From Luzula sylvatica (taxonomy: Eukaryota > Streptophyta > Magnoliopsida > Poales > Juncaceae): a stretch of DNA of 64,000 bases. The stretch lies in NCBI GenBank assembly GCA_946800325.1, contig OX326957.1:63013070-63077069 (forward strand). The letters are read 5' to 3'. Numbering within the stretch: the stretch's first letter is position 1; every line of letters begins with the position of its first letter. A program made the position numbers and the translations under genes. The notes below the pieces were generated by a model. It saw only the letters and a list, made by a program, of their open reading frames with translations, did not search any database and was not told where the DNA came from. Shown here in pieces: positions 33,661 to 46,190 of this stretch.

Positions 33661-35216
33661 GAAATTGCAAGATTTACCTCGAGGAGGTGAAGAAAAGAAA
33701 GGGGAAGGCTTTGGAAGCCGGAACCGCAGGTATGACTATTATGGATGTTAACGTTTCAATTTTGGACAATTGGGTATTAGATACCGGTTGTGGAACTCAT
33801 ATTTGTCGAAATATGCAAGTTATTCAAAATAGAAGGAAGTTAACACGAGGTGAAGTGGATCTTCGAGTTGGGAATGGAGCAAAAGTTGCTGCGTTGGCTG
33901 TCGGAGCTGTTTATCTTACTTTACCGAGTGGATTTATATTAGAACTAAATAATTGTTATTTTTTTCCAAGTTTGTGTAAGAACGTTATTAGTGTGTCTAG
34001 ACTTGCTAATGATGGTTATGAATTTATTATTAAGAATAATGAATTTTCTATTTGTAAAGATAATTTATTCTATGAAAATGTTCTATTAGAAAATGATCTT
34101 TACGTTTTAGACATGAATTACACAAATGATAAATCAATCTATAATATAAACACAAATCGGATTAAACCTAAAGTTGATAATAAAACTTACTTTTGGCATT
34201 GTCGACTTGGCCATATAAACGAGAAGCGCATATCAAAACTCCATAAAGATGGACTTTTGGACTCATTTGAATTTGATTCATTTGGGCAATGTGAATCTTG
34301 TTTACTTGAGAAGATGACAAAAGCACCATCCTCCAAGGTTGGAGAAAGGTCCAAGAAACTATTGGAGCTTATACATTCTGATGTATGTGGTCCAATGAGT
34401 ACCGAGGCAAGAGGAGGTTATCGATACTTCATAACGTTTACGGATGATTATAGTAGATATGGGTATATTTACTTAATGCGTAAAAAATCTGAATCTTTTG
34501 AAAAGTTCAAAGAATTTCAGAATGAGGTTCAAAATCAACTTGGCAAGACAATCAAAGCACTTCGATCAGATCGAGGAGGCGAGTATTTGAGCTATGAGTT
34601 TGAGGATCATCTCAAAGATTGTGGAATCGTTTCACAATTGACTCCACCTGGAACGCCTCAATGGAATGGCATGTCCGAGAGAAGGAGTCAGACCTTACTA
34701 AATATGGTTAAATCGATGATGAGTCAAACTAGTCTCCCAAAATCGTTTTGGGGATATGCCCTTGAGACAGCGGCTTTTCTAATAAACCGTTTACCTTCTA
34801 AATCGGTTCAAAAGACTCCATATGAGATATGGACCGGACAATCTCCGGTGTTAACTTTTATCAGAATTTGGGGATGCGACGTTTACGTCCGGAAAATGTT
34901 TTCGTACAAACTCGAACCCAAATCTGAAAAATGTTTATTTGTAGGATATCCTAAGGAAACTAAAGGATATTATTTCTACAATCCCGAGGAAAATAAGGTT
35001 TTCGTAGCTCGAAGAGGTACCTTCTTGGAGGAGGATTTTATATCTCAACGAGCTAGTGGGAGTAAAATCGATCTCGAAGAGGTTCGAGATCCAGAAATAA
35101 TCATTGAACCGATGGATGTTGACCCGAATCCGTCAATAGTTGAGGATGTCGAGCCAATAGCACAAGGTGCTCCTCGTAGGTCTAGTAGGACCCGGCTGGA
35201 ACCAGTACGATATTGA
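33650..35216 (+). pseudogene. element A protease-integrase
   Basis: The frame starts inside the zinc knuckle. Protease: WVLDTGCGTHICRN with the catalytic Asp. GAG-pre-integrase zinc site: FWHCRLGHINEKR ... CESCLLEKM. Integrase core: LIHSDVCGPM (Asp), RSDRGGEYLS (Asp) and GTPQWNGMSERR (Glu). Target-binding C-terminal part: WGCDVYVRKMF, CLFVGYPKETKGYYFYNP, RRGTFLEEDFI. The frame ends at a TGA (35214-35216) that interrupts the linker to RT, where element B has Gly. The catalytic residues look intact but the polyprotein is disrupted on both sides. Confidence 0.92.
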
Positions 35217-36329
35217 TTTATCATGACTGATGAAGGCAACGTCGAACTCATAGATGATGAGCCGACAACCTACAAAGATGCTATGTCGAGCCAAGATTCT
35301 GACAAATGACATGATGCCATGAAGTCCGAGATCCAATCTATGTACGATAATCAAGTTTGGAACTTGATTGATCCACCACCCTCGGTTAAACCCGTCGGGT
35401 GTAAATGGGTTTTCAAGATGAAAACATACATGGATGGGAAAGTGCATACTTACAAAGCACGGCTAGTTGCAAAAGGTTTCAAACAAATTCATGGTGTAGA
35501 CTATGATGAAACGTTTTCTCCGGTAGCCATGCTTAAGTCTATAAGGATTATCCTTGCCATAGCTGCATATTATGACTATGAGATATGGCAAATGGATGTT
35601 AAAACCGCTTTCCTTAACGGAAACTTATCGGAGCTGGATGTGTACATGACACAACCCGAAGGTTTTATCGATCCAAAGAATCCTAAGAAAGTATGCAAGC
35701 TTAAAAGGTCCATTTATGGACTGAAACAAGCTTCTCGGAGTTGGAATATTCGTTTTGATGAAGTCATAAACGAGTATGATTTCATCAAGAATGAAGAAGA
35801 ACCTTGTGTATATAAGAAGGTAAGTGGGAGCCACGTAGTGTTTTTTGTTCTTTATGTGGACGACACATTGATCATAGAAAACGACATTCCGATGTTGTCG
35901 GATGTTAAGAAGTATTTGAATACTCGTTTCGCTATGAAAGATTTAGGAGAGGCCGCCTATATTTTAGGCGTGAGGATTTATCGAGATAGATCCAAGAGAA
36001 TCCTCGGCCTAAGTCAGAGTACGTACATCGACAAAATGCTGAAAAGGTTTTTTATGCAAAACTCTAAGAAAGGGTTTCTCCCCATGTCGAGTGATATAAA
36101 CTTTTCGAAAGCTCAATGTCCGACATCGAGCGAAGAGAAAAGTAACATGGATAAGGTTCCATACGCTTCGGCGGTTGGATCTATCATGTATGTCATGATT
36201 TGTACGAGACATGACGTGTCGTATGCATTGAGCGTCTTATCACGTTACCAATCGAATCCGGATGATCCGCATTGGCAAGCCGTGAAAACTATCCTTATGT
36301 ACTTACGAAGAATAATGGATTGTTTGTAA
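35217..36329 (+). pseudogene. element A reverse transcriptase
   Basis: A TGA near 35308 replaces a Trp codon just before the RT. From 35319 the frame is open and gives VKPVGCKWVFKMKT, KARLVAKGFKQ, QMDVKTAFLNG (first catalytic Asp), YGLKQASRSWN, VLYVDDTLII (YVDD catalytic pair) and KDLGEAAYILGVRI. After KTILMYLRR it leaves the frame (deletion of about ten codons relative to element B plus a shift), ending at 36329. Confidence 0.92.
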
Positions 36330-36819
36330 CGGGTTACACCGATGCCAGTTTTCAAACATGTACCGATGATTTTCGATCACAAAGTGGGTACGTGTTATGC
36401 TTAAACGGTGGCGCAGTTATATGGAAGAGTTCCAAACAACCGACAGTTGCTGACTCTACGACGGAAGCGGAGTACATTGCGGCTTCGAAAGCTGCAAAGG
36501 AGGCGATTTGGGTCAATAAGTTCGTGACCGAACTTGGTGTCATTCCGAGCATCTCGGAACCCGTGGTTGTGTATTGCGACAACGCTGATGTGATAGCACA
36601 AGCCAAGGAACCGAGGTCGCATCATTGCTCCAAACATATATTATGCGTAAATTTCACTTGATTCGTCAGATTTTACAACGGCAGGATGTTGTTATTTCGA
36701 AGATTCATATTGACGAGAATGTAGCGGATCCGTTTACGAAGCCACTTCCAATTACTAAACATGATCGTCATGCTAGAACTATAGGTTCGAGATACCTAGA
36801 GGAGGAAGTTGGAAAGTAG
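36272..36819 (+). pseudogene. element A RNase H
   Basis: Two frames: 36272-36661 has VTGYTDASFQTCTDDFRSQSG, SSKQPTVADSTTEAEYIAAS and YCDNADVIAQ (RNase H acidic residues visible); 36625-36819 has RKFHLIRQILQRQDVV and NVADPFTKPLP, the copia C-terminus. A one- or two-base change around 36640 separates them. Stop at 36817-36819. Confidence 0.9.
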
Positions 36820-37735
36820 CTAAAACAATAGTTGTTATGAGTTGTAAACGATGTATCACCCAAGACTTATTATATATTAATGCCATTTTCAAAAAAAAAT
36901 TAATTCTTTAAATTTTAATTGCATATCTCTTATATGAAAACTTGTGTGTGGTTGTGTAATTTGATTACATGAACATTGATTTATGACTTGAGTGAGCGTC
37001 TACATAATATGTGATTATGTTAAGTAAGACCGTCACATTTTAAAATTTATAATTCAAAAGCGTCCCTAGTCACGATTGGGATATGTATGTGATAAGTATA
37101 TCTATTATACGATAATAGACTAATGTGTACACTAGCATATTTGTCGAGGTGTTGATTATGATTTGCTAATCATAGGACAAAGAGTTTTTCGAATCGGAAA
37201 TATGTATATGTATTAGGTTATACATATTGTGACTTAACCAAAAGTGCGGTACCATGACATGGTTTAGTCATTGCAAATGGAATCGTAACGAATGAGGTCT
37301 TAGTTCTTCACACTTGAGGTGATCATGGATCATTTTTCATGGGGTAGCATAATACATTGATATGATCTTCCACTATATGTAACAGGATGGTCATGGGATC
37401 CTCATCGGGTATTATCTGAAACATGGAATTTGATATGAGTCGCCAAGATAGAAATTGTTCTTTTTGAAAGAAAGATACATCCCTTAGTCCTATCGATGAA
37501 TTGATGCCAGAGTCAATGATATTAATGATTAATATCGATTGTGTTTGTTGATTCAATTCGGTTTCGAAATTTAAATATAGTCAATCAAAATATAAGGATG
37601 ACTATTACCATGCCTTTTGATTGACGGATATCGAGAACAAGAGAACTAAATACCACTATTCAAGATGGGTATAAATGATCACAATCATTTTTCGTTTTCA
37701 ACGTGGGAAACCTATGATGGATTTCTTCCTAGATC
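36820..37735 (+). other. 3' untranslated region of element A
   Basis: Non-coding. The last part (about 37590-37735, around CATGCCTTTTGATTGACGGA) matches the 3' untranslated region of element B (minus strand near 52860-52730), which shows this is element sequence and locates the next insertion. Confidence 0.75.
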
Positions 37736-38027
37736 CACTAAATACCACTAAATAATGCATGATATTAAAATATTATAATAAATAATACATTGATATTAAA
37801 ATATTATAATAATTGTTGAAAATGATATTTTAATATCAATATATTATTTATTATAACATTTTAATACTATATATTATATATTATAATATTATAATATCAT
37901 ATATCATTTATTTTTAATTTTTTTATAATAGTTTAATATATATTCATTATTTATTAAATTATAGAAATTTAAAAAATAAAATTAAAGGGTATAATGGTTA
38001 TTTAAAAAAAAAACATAATAAAAAGAT

Positions 38028-38195
38028 AGGGGGTTTTTGAGAGAATCTAAAAAAGTTAGGGGGTTTTTGAAGAAGCAAAAAATATAGGGGGTTTTTGAGG
38101 GAATCTAAAAAAGATAGGGGGGTTTCTAAAAGTATAGGGGGTTTTTCAGAATTTCCAAAAAAGTTGGGGGGTTTTTCAAGAATTCCCAAAATTTT
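38028..38195 (+). repeat. G-run repeat (TAGGGGGTTTTT units)
   Basis: Seven runs of five or six G within units of about 20-30 bp, each followed by TTTTT and an A-rich spacer. It lies 3' of the captured exon as read on the minus strand. Confidence 0.75.
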
Positions 38196-38264
38196 ATTTA
38201 GGGTTTTTTGTAATGCACGCATAATTCAGGGGCTTAATTGCAAATTCACTGAGAAATTGGTTTA

Positions 38265-38531
<267 letters not shown>

Positions 38532-38714
38532 TTAGGGTTTTTTACAATGCGATCAATGGTATCGGAGGGATGGAGTACCGAGGCGCCGCTAGGTTTTGAC
38601 AAGAGGATGGAGAGTAGAGACACTACTAAATGTTTCTTTTTTTACAAATTTCATAATTTAGAGGGACTAAATTGCAAAATTGTCATTTTTGAATACGAAC
38701 CCTAATAATTTGAC

Positions 38715-38960
38715 TGAAATTTCACTAAAATAACCCTGAAATTGCACAAAAAATCCTAATTTGCTGAAATTAACCCTAATTTGACTGGAATTTAACCCTA
38801 ATTTGCTGAAATTAACCATAATTTGACTGAAATTAACCATAATCTACTGAAATTAATGGAAATTCCACAAAAAAAATCCTAATTTCAGCAAATTAGGGGA
38901 AAAAAACCCTAGTTTCAACAAAAAAAAACTAATTTCAGCACAAAAAACCATAATTTCAGC
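38715..38960. repeat. minisatellite of about 20-bp units
   Basis: Tandem CTGAAATTAACCCTAATTTG-like units with mutations, inside the CACTA-type element. Non-coding. Confidence 0.75.
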
Positions 38961-38994
38961 ACAAAAAAAAACCCTAAACAAATGAGACAGAGAT

Positions 38995-39004
<10 letters not shown>

Positions 39005-39056
<52 letters not shown>
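39005..39056. repeat. GA microsatellite
   Basis: About 26 GA units, followed by further interrupted GA-rich sequence to 39190. Confidence 0.95.
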
Positions 39057-39058
<2 letters not shown>

Positions 39059-39437
39059 CGCCTGAGAGAGAGAGAGAAGCGCTGTCGCGAGAGAGCGAGA
39101 GAGAGAGGTCAGCGGCGAGGAGGGCCGGAGTAGGCCGGAGTTGTGGGGCTGGAGTAGAGGGGAATGAGATAGAAAGAGGGACGAGAGAGAGACGGGGCGG
39201 GAATGAATGAGGTAAGAAGGGAAATTAGGGTTCTGGTCGGGGGTATACACTTCAACATCTGCGACGGGTCGTGGGTATGGGTATCTGCGACGGGCTATGT
39301 GTATCGGCGACGGGATATCTTCTGCGACGGGCCGTTGGGAGCTCTTCTGCGACGGAGTACGCTATCTACGATGGGCCGACGCCCAAATTCGAATAAAAAT
39401 TGCGGGAATTGGCTTTTGCTTTCAAGGGACTTTCAGT

Positions 39438-39690
39438 GGCGGTACCGCCGGTAAAAACAAACTTTCAGTGGCGGTACCGTCGGTGAAAGTAAATATTTTC
39501 AGTGGGGGTTTTCTTTTCAAGGACGGTACCGCCGGTAAAAGTAAGCGTTCAGGACAGGTTTTTATTTTCAAGGGCGGTACCGCCGGTGAAAGTTAATTGT
39601 TCAGTGGGGGTATTTATTTTCAGTGGCGGTACCGCCGGTGAAAATATACTTTCAGTGGGGGTTGTGTTTTTCAAGGGCGGTACCGTCGCT
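39438..39690. promoter_or_regulatory. GGCGGTACCGCC palindrome array
   Basis: Six copies of a 12-bp palindrome (two with a T variant, GGTACCGTC), about 50 bp apart, each followed by GGTGAAA or GGTAAAA. The location next to the CACTA end fits transposase-binding subterminal repeats. Confidence 0.75.
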
Positions 39691-39808
39691 GAAACTATTA
39701 TCAGCGAGAGTACTGCCGGCGATAATATTGCCCCGCCGCTGAAAAACTGTTTTCTAGTAGTGATACATGTGATGTAAACTAGTGTTGTCTTTACTTGGAT
39801 CTTGAACT

Positions 39809-39819
39809 GAGTGGGAGAC
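39809..39819 (+). other. polypurine tract of element A
   Basis: GAGTGGGAGAC directly before the LTR start. The identical word is at 52522-52532 (minus strand) in element B. Confidence 0.85.
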
Positions 39820-40068
39820 TGAAGGAAATACAGTTACAGATCAACTAGTATATTGTACACATGAGGATAGATGAACTTACGCGTTCGTCGAAACGATTGG
39901 ATGCATAATAAGACTATGCATAATTGAAAGAAAATACATAGTCCGTCGACGGACCAAAGAGTGTTTCTTTCAAGCCAGTCTGTGAGTATAACGTCATGAC
40001 GGACTGTTTGTCCGTCATGACGGAGCTGCGTCACGACGGACAAGTTGGTCGGTCATGACAGACAAGTT
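39820..40068 (+). repeat. truncated 3' LTR of element A (CATG-core type)
   Basis: Starts TGAAGGAAATACAG and matches the LTR at 20617 better than the one at 21588. It includes palindromic words with CATG cores at 39990-40060 and a TCGA-core variant (GTCCGTCGACGGAC) near 39942. Homology stops near 40068 where RT sequence of another element starts. Confidence 0.78.
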
Positions 40069-41334
40069 CGACAAATGGGTTACTATTCGTGTAGTTTTGT
40101 CTCTGGCTCTTTCATGTGGATGGGTCATTGGTCAACACGACGTAAATAATGTGTTTCATCACGGCACTCTTAATGAGACTGTCTATATGGCTCAACCTCT
40201 GGGTTTCGTAAATCCGAACCTCTAAAAGAAAGCTTTCTACGGTCTTAAACAAGCTCCAAGAGCTTGGTTATACAAGCTTCGATTGACTCTCCTTAAATTT
40301 GGTTTCACCTCCTCCAAAACGGACATCTCCCTTTTCATTTGTCATCACCAAACCGATTCGGTCTTCGTTCTTGCATATGTTGATGACATCATCACAACCT
40401 GTAGTAATTCCGATATCGTTGACGACATAATTTGCAAGCTTGGCGAATTTTCTCTAAAGGATCTCGGAGTATTTTCATACTTTTTCGGTATCCATGTCAT
40501 TCATAGGCCTAGTGGTCTTCATCTTAATCAAACTTGCTATATCCCCTCTCTCCTCACAAAGCCAAAATGGATAGTACCAAACCAATCTTCTCTCCTTTAC
40601 CTTCGGTCTCTACATTATCCAAAAATGTAGGCGTTCCTTTATCTGATCATTTTGAGTTCGGAGCATGGTTGGCGCACTCCAATATATTACGATCACGAGA
40701 CCTGATATTTCTTTCGCCGTCAACAAATTATCTTAATTTATGCAACCGCCAATGGAGGATCATTGGGTTGTTGTAAAAAGGGTGCTCCGTTATCTCAAAG
40801 TGACTATCGTGCATGGTGTCATATACTTCAACTTCTCGTGATACATCCATTCATGCCTATGCGGATGCCAATTGGTTGAGTTGTCCCGATGATCTTAGGT
40901 CCACTACGAGGTTTTCCATTTATCTTGGCCCTAACCTCATCTCTTGGAGCTCAAAGAAACAACATAACGTGACACGTTCTAGTACCGAGGCGGAGTACCG
41001 TAGTTTATCTATGGAGACAGCGGAACTCATTTGGCTCCAATCTTTGTTAAGCTAGGTTCCTATCTCTTCTTTTTGTTCTCTCATTCTTTGGTGTGATAAT
41101 CTTTGTGCGAGTTTTCTGGCATCAAATTCCGTATTTCATGCTTGTACAAAACACATCAAAATTGACTTCCATTTCATTCAAGATCTTGTAGATTCTAAGC
41201 AACTTCAAGTCAAGTTTATTTCATCCTCGGATCAAGTCGCTGATGCGGAAACAATGGGACTCCCTTCTTCTCGTTTTATGACTCATCAGTCCAATCTTAT
41301 GGTGACTTCCTCCTCCGTTTCGCTTGAGGAGGGA
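40069..41334 (+). pseudogene. copia RT and RNase H remnant
   Basis: The frame opens at 40070 in the RT palm ([39 protein letters not shown]), stops at 40225-40227, then continues as KAFYGLKQAPRAW, LAYVDDIITTCSN (YVDD) and KDLGVFSYFFGIHV. After shifts near 40600-40800 the RNase H follows: [19 protein letters not shown] and [22 protein letters not shown] (to 41055). A decayed tail with KTKHIKIDFHFI-like sequence runs to the polypurine tract at 41326-41334. Gag, protease and integrase are missing. Confidence 0.9.
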
Positions 41335-41556
41335 TGTTAGCATAGTTAGTTTAATTAGAATGAACACATCCATTACACTTGTATTATTGGATAATTGGAG
41401 ATATCTATTAAGTGTTTGTTAGGATAGTTAGTTATGTGATTTATGTATTACAATTAGTTCAAGCACATCAACGCAACTAAATAGATCCAGTCTTAGTCTA
41501 TAAATACTTTCTTTGTACTAAAATGTAACGAATACAATTAATTAATCTATCTTACA
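41335..41556 (+). repeat. 3' LTR of the copia remnant (222 bp)
   Basis: Directly follows the polypurine tract GAGGAGGGA. Starts TGTTAGCATAGTTAG, has a TATA box at 41509-41516 and ends near CTTACA (41556). The arrangement equals the LTR at 11208-11400. Confidence 0.78.
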
Positions 41557-42465
41557 GCATCTGTTACTCCGATACTAAAAGTGATATATTTTGTACTGGT
41601 TGTTAGTTAAAATGCTTGATGCATATCGCAAGTTAAAATCATGGTTCGATTTTGTAGGTTCGCTACAAGAAAAGTTCATTCAGTAGGGCAAAAAATGTAC
41701 GCAAAAATTGACGAGGTTTTGACCCTCTAAAAATTTCATGACGCATATCGCAAGTTTAATCATGGTTCGATTTTGTAGGCTCGTTACAAGAAACAGTTAG
41801 GGTAAAAAATCTACGTAAATATCCATTGGCATCCGTTATCCCGATACTAAAAGCCATTTGAGTCGGCTAGTCCCCGCTAAAAGTGATTATTTTTTTGTAT
41901 AGCCTGTTACTTAAAATGCATGGTGATTTGCTACATGGTATCATAGACAAATGGTTACAAATTAATAAAATCCAAAAAGATAAATGGAGCTAGCATGTGG
42001 AAAAGCTAATAATGGATGGGCATTGCATTCTATATATGATGATCACAGCTACTGCATTCCATGAAATTTTTCTTGAACATACTCTCATTTCAGTATTAAC
42101 ATCTGAGTACCGTTTACTTTTTCGAAAATAGAAATTAATAATACTGGTGTAGACTTTGGAAGCAATGATATTGCAAAGCAAGCTTTTGTTTTTACCTTTC
42201 TAAAATAAAGAAGAATAAATATATAATTCCTTGAATAGAAACTTTATAACAAGGAAACTAAACTGACAAGAATTTTGGGTAAAAGCACAAAAGATATGAC
42301 ATGTGAATTGTGATAATAAGCACAAATGAAATACCAATTCTTATATGCACCCTCTTGGTTTCGCTAGATCGACCACCCTCATCAGTTATCACCCACTTGT
42401 ATGCAATTATGCATCACTTAATAATGATATCTGAATCCTTATATGATGTAGAAAATATTGACAAA

Positions 42466-42517
<52 letters not shown>

Positions 42518-43630
42518 CTTAATAAAGTTTATCACATTTTCTCCTGCCAAGGCTTCAAAACAAAAAAGAAGTTCATTCATTATATTATTTAATATATTAA
42601 CTTGAGAGGTGAAAAAAAAAATGAGCGAATAATTTCTGATATCACATCCCTAGGAGAATGTTTTTGTGAGACCCCACATTTGAACCTAACTTAACAAGAG
42701 GGTGAATGGATGCATGAATTAATTTGTCTTTTGAGAGTGTATTAATGAAGAAGAAACTCAAATCCCAACGCATGAAAATGAGTAAGAAAATAGAACAATC
42801 GAGTGGGTGAATGGAATCATCACGATCAAATACTTTATGATGAACATTGGGTCGGTGCAGGACAAGAAATGCTTGCTATAATGGAGGACTGAAAATTAAG
42901 ACTACACGTTGGAAAGTGAATTTTTCATATATGCCCTTATATTCTTTTGGTATTTTGTAATTTCAATCCCAGCTACATGCCCTTTGAACAAGTCCGATAT
43001 ACAATACAATCACGTATTATTCTTTTCGAGTGATGATATTCATTCCATTTAAGAATCCATTAGAATGATACGCTGACATTCAAATTAAACTAAATCATGA
43101 TTATTTATCTTTTGTTCTTTTATATAAAAAAGATAAGAAGAAAAAATATTCATCGTTTTACACATCGGTCCTACCATTTTAATAACCCAAAGCGAATTTT
43201 TGAAAAACAATTCTTAAATTAATTTTTAAAGAAGACCAATATTTCATATGTGATTGTGTGGTTTATTATTTAAGACTCTTGCTTTTTTTTTTATTGATTT
43301 AAGGTTCAAATCTCGTTAGATCATTTTTTTTCTCATAATTTCATTCTATTTAGGTGAAAAAAATTTAAGACCAATACTTCATTGGTTTATTATTTAATGC
43401 CTCTCACAAAATAGATAATTTCTACCAATAAACAACAAGACATCTTATGATACATAGTAATTTTATTGTAATTATATTTTTTTTAACTGAATAAATCATT
43501 TTTTTCAAAAAATTTGAACCCCTATTTTGGACCTGAAGCTCGGGATTCATGGACCTTACACATGGACCGACCCTGATGAATGTATTAAATATTTTTAATA
43601 AAATTGTATACCACCGTCCATAATCAAGCA
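41557..43630. other. AT-rich intergenic sequence
   Basis: Nothing coding is recognised. A 50-bp word (GCATATCGCAAGTT ... GGTTCGATTTTGTAGG) occurs at about 41622 and 41744. A TA microsatellite lies at 42469-42514. A box B-like word (GGTTCAAATCTCG) sits near 43305. Confidence 0.5.
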
Positions 43631-43634
43631 AGTC

Positions 43635-44045
43635 TAAATTTATAAATTTTGAAAATAAATTATTGATTGAATTAATGCAATGTTTAACATGTGTTAAATG
43701 GGCATACATGAATAAAACTATCATAAAAATAAATAAAAATATAAGAACGACAATAATAATAATAATTTCGTAAAAAATCTGCAAAATACAAATGAAAATA
43801 CTTTGCTTTTAAAAAAAATTAAAAATAAAATAATAAAAATTTGTTCAAATAAATATGACTTATCATGTATAAAATAAAATATAATAAACCAAATTATTTT
43901 CTAATAATTTGATTTACCAACTCATCAATGTGCTTACCATATAATTAATACGATTTGTCATCTATTGTCATTTTTTATTATCTAAAATAATTTAACATTT
44001 AATATATTTATTATATATTATCAACACATCAATAGATTGAGATGA
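43635..44045. repeat. long direct repeat, copy 1
   Basis: About 410 bp matching 45696-46190 with many substitutions and small gaps (shared words GTTTAACATGTGTTAAA, AAATATGACTTATCATGT, AAATTATTTTCTAATAAT and CATCAATAGATTGAG). Likely copies of an unclassified AT-rich element. Confidence 0.7.
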
Positions 44046-44423
44046 TATTAAAGGGGACAAGTATATTTTTTTCTTTTCGTTTAAAAAAGTGTAATGTGTC
44101 ATTAACAGTGGATCAACACACACATAATTTGAAGTTTTGGCCGCAGGTTTGCCAAGAGAAATCCTGACACGCTACGTTACAGTTCTTTTTAATATATATA
44201 TATATATAACAAATACTATATTTAAAAAATATGCAGTGGTACATATATAAAATATATAATACATTTAAAAATGTATAAACCAAATAAGTAAGTTCGATGT
44301 TTGGGGGGCACCAATAGGTGTGTAATGATAAACATATACATATGGTGTACGATGGGCAACATGCATTATGCTTTTATTGTTGGCGTGCAAAATCATTTCT
44401 TATCGTTAGTATATATTATAACT

Positions 44424-45021
44424 AGGGGTGTCAACGGTTCGGATCCGGTTCGGATAGTGGTCATACCAGATCCATATCCATATTGTCGGATCCGGATACG
44501 GTTCGGATAATAAACGGATACGGATACGGTTCGGATATTGTCGGATACGGATACGGATACGGTTCTGTTTCGGATATTAAAACGGATACTATGTTATTAT
44601 AACGTAACTTATTTTTTAGCTATAAATATATATAATTTGTGACATGAACGATAAATATAATTATATTTAAACATAATTTTACGATTGTGAGTTAAATCAC
44701 TTACAAATCATTAATCTGTATATGATTTTTCAACTAATATCAAATATAATACATAAAATAATATGTAATATGAGTATCCGGATCCGGTTTCGGATACTCG
44801 GATCTAGTTTCGAGTATCCGGATCCTAAAAATACCCGGATCCGGAACACGGATCCGGTTCCCGCACCAAAACCGAATATCGAATCCGGTTCCGGATCTTA
44901 AAATTAGCAACCAGATCCATATCCGGATCCACTCGGATTCGGATATTTTTTTCGAATCCGGATATTTTTTCGGATACGGTTCGGGTCGGTTCGGGCAATA
45001 ACCACACCATTGACATCCCTA
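44424..45021. mobile_element. terminal-inverted-repeat element (hAT- or Mutator-like MITE)
   Basis: The ends are AGGGGTGTCAAC and TTGACATCCCT (inverse AGGGATGTCAA), flanked by ATTATAACT at 44415-44423 and 45022-45030. That is an 8-9-bp target duplication. The interior is dominated by GGATACGG and TCCGGATCC repeats in both orientations, with a 160-bp AT-rich centre. No transposase. A second copy starts at about 63888. Confidence 0.82.
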
Positions 45022-45030
45022 ATTATAACT

Positions 45031-45695
45031 CCTCTAATAAATTCTCAATGTTCGCAATTGGAGCCAACCTTTGCAAGATGGACGTTTAAAATTTGACATG
45101 TTCGATGGCAGACATCGCTATTTATTACGAGGATGTCCATGCCTGTTTTGATATGCAAACGAGTACAAGTTTGAGAGAGCCAAATACAATATTTTTAGAT
45201 GTTACGCCATCACACGAACTCTAATAAACGTATAAGAGACCATTTGATCTAGCCATAAATTTCACCACGACATTATTTATTATAATTATCACACTTAATT
45301 AACAAAATAACTAGCATATGCCACATAATGAGTTAAAATGTGATATATAATTAGCCTACATCTGAATAAATTCTTAATTAATATTAAATATGAATTCGTT
45401 GCTAATTATCATGTTAATTAAGTGTGTTAATGAGAATGTAAAGGAATGTCGTGGTGAAATCTAGAGGCGAGTAAATTTTCCCAAATCATAATAGAGTAGT
45501 GATTTATATCATTTTAGAATTCAATGGTATGATTGATGTGTTGGTACTTGAATTAAATTGTAATGGTAAATCATTATCATTTATTTTTTATCATCGTATA
45601 TAAGATAAGACGGGGAATAATTCACTATTTCGTACATAATTAATGCATTTAATATTTCTAATAAGTTTGCTAATCATCGTCAATAATTAATGAAC
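45031..45695. other. intergenic sequence, no gene seen
   Basis: AT-rich, without recognised features. Confidence 0.5.
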
Positions 45696-46190
45696 CTAAA
45701 TTTTTAAATTTGGAAAATAAATTATTGGGCTGGATTAATGCGTTGTTTAACATGTGTTAAACGGATACACATGACCATTTTTACCGTTACATTTAATATG
45801 TGTTAAACCGATACACATTATTCGTTTTCACCGTTTCACACCTAAATTAGAATTTGTTGAAATTTTACAAAATAACACAATCTTAAAAAATAAACAAAAC
45901 AAAAAAATTCGCAAAAAATGCAAAATACAAACGAAAATTATATGTTTTTAAAAAAGATTGACTATAAAATAATAAAAATTTGCTCAAATAAATATGACTT
46001 ATCATGTGTAAAATTAAATATAGTTAAAAAATTAAATAATCAAATTATTTTCTAATAATGTGGTTTACCACATAATCAATGTGTTATACCACATAACTAA
46101 TATTTTTTTCCGTATATTATGATTTTCTATCTAAAATAATTTAACATCTAATGCATTTATTATTCATTGTCAACAAATCAATAGATTGAG
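45696..46190. repeat. long direct repeat, copy 2
   Basis: Matches 43635-44045. The shared sequence seems to resume at 46327-46360 (GATATTAAAAGGGACCAGTA), so 46191-46326 may be an insertion in this copy. Confidence 0.68.

Noticed and set aside
38915..39250. Minus-strand frame rich in Ser-Leu
   Set aside because: Produced by the GA microsatellite at 39005-39056 and flanking GA-rich DNA.
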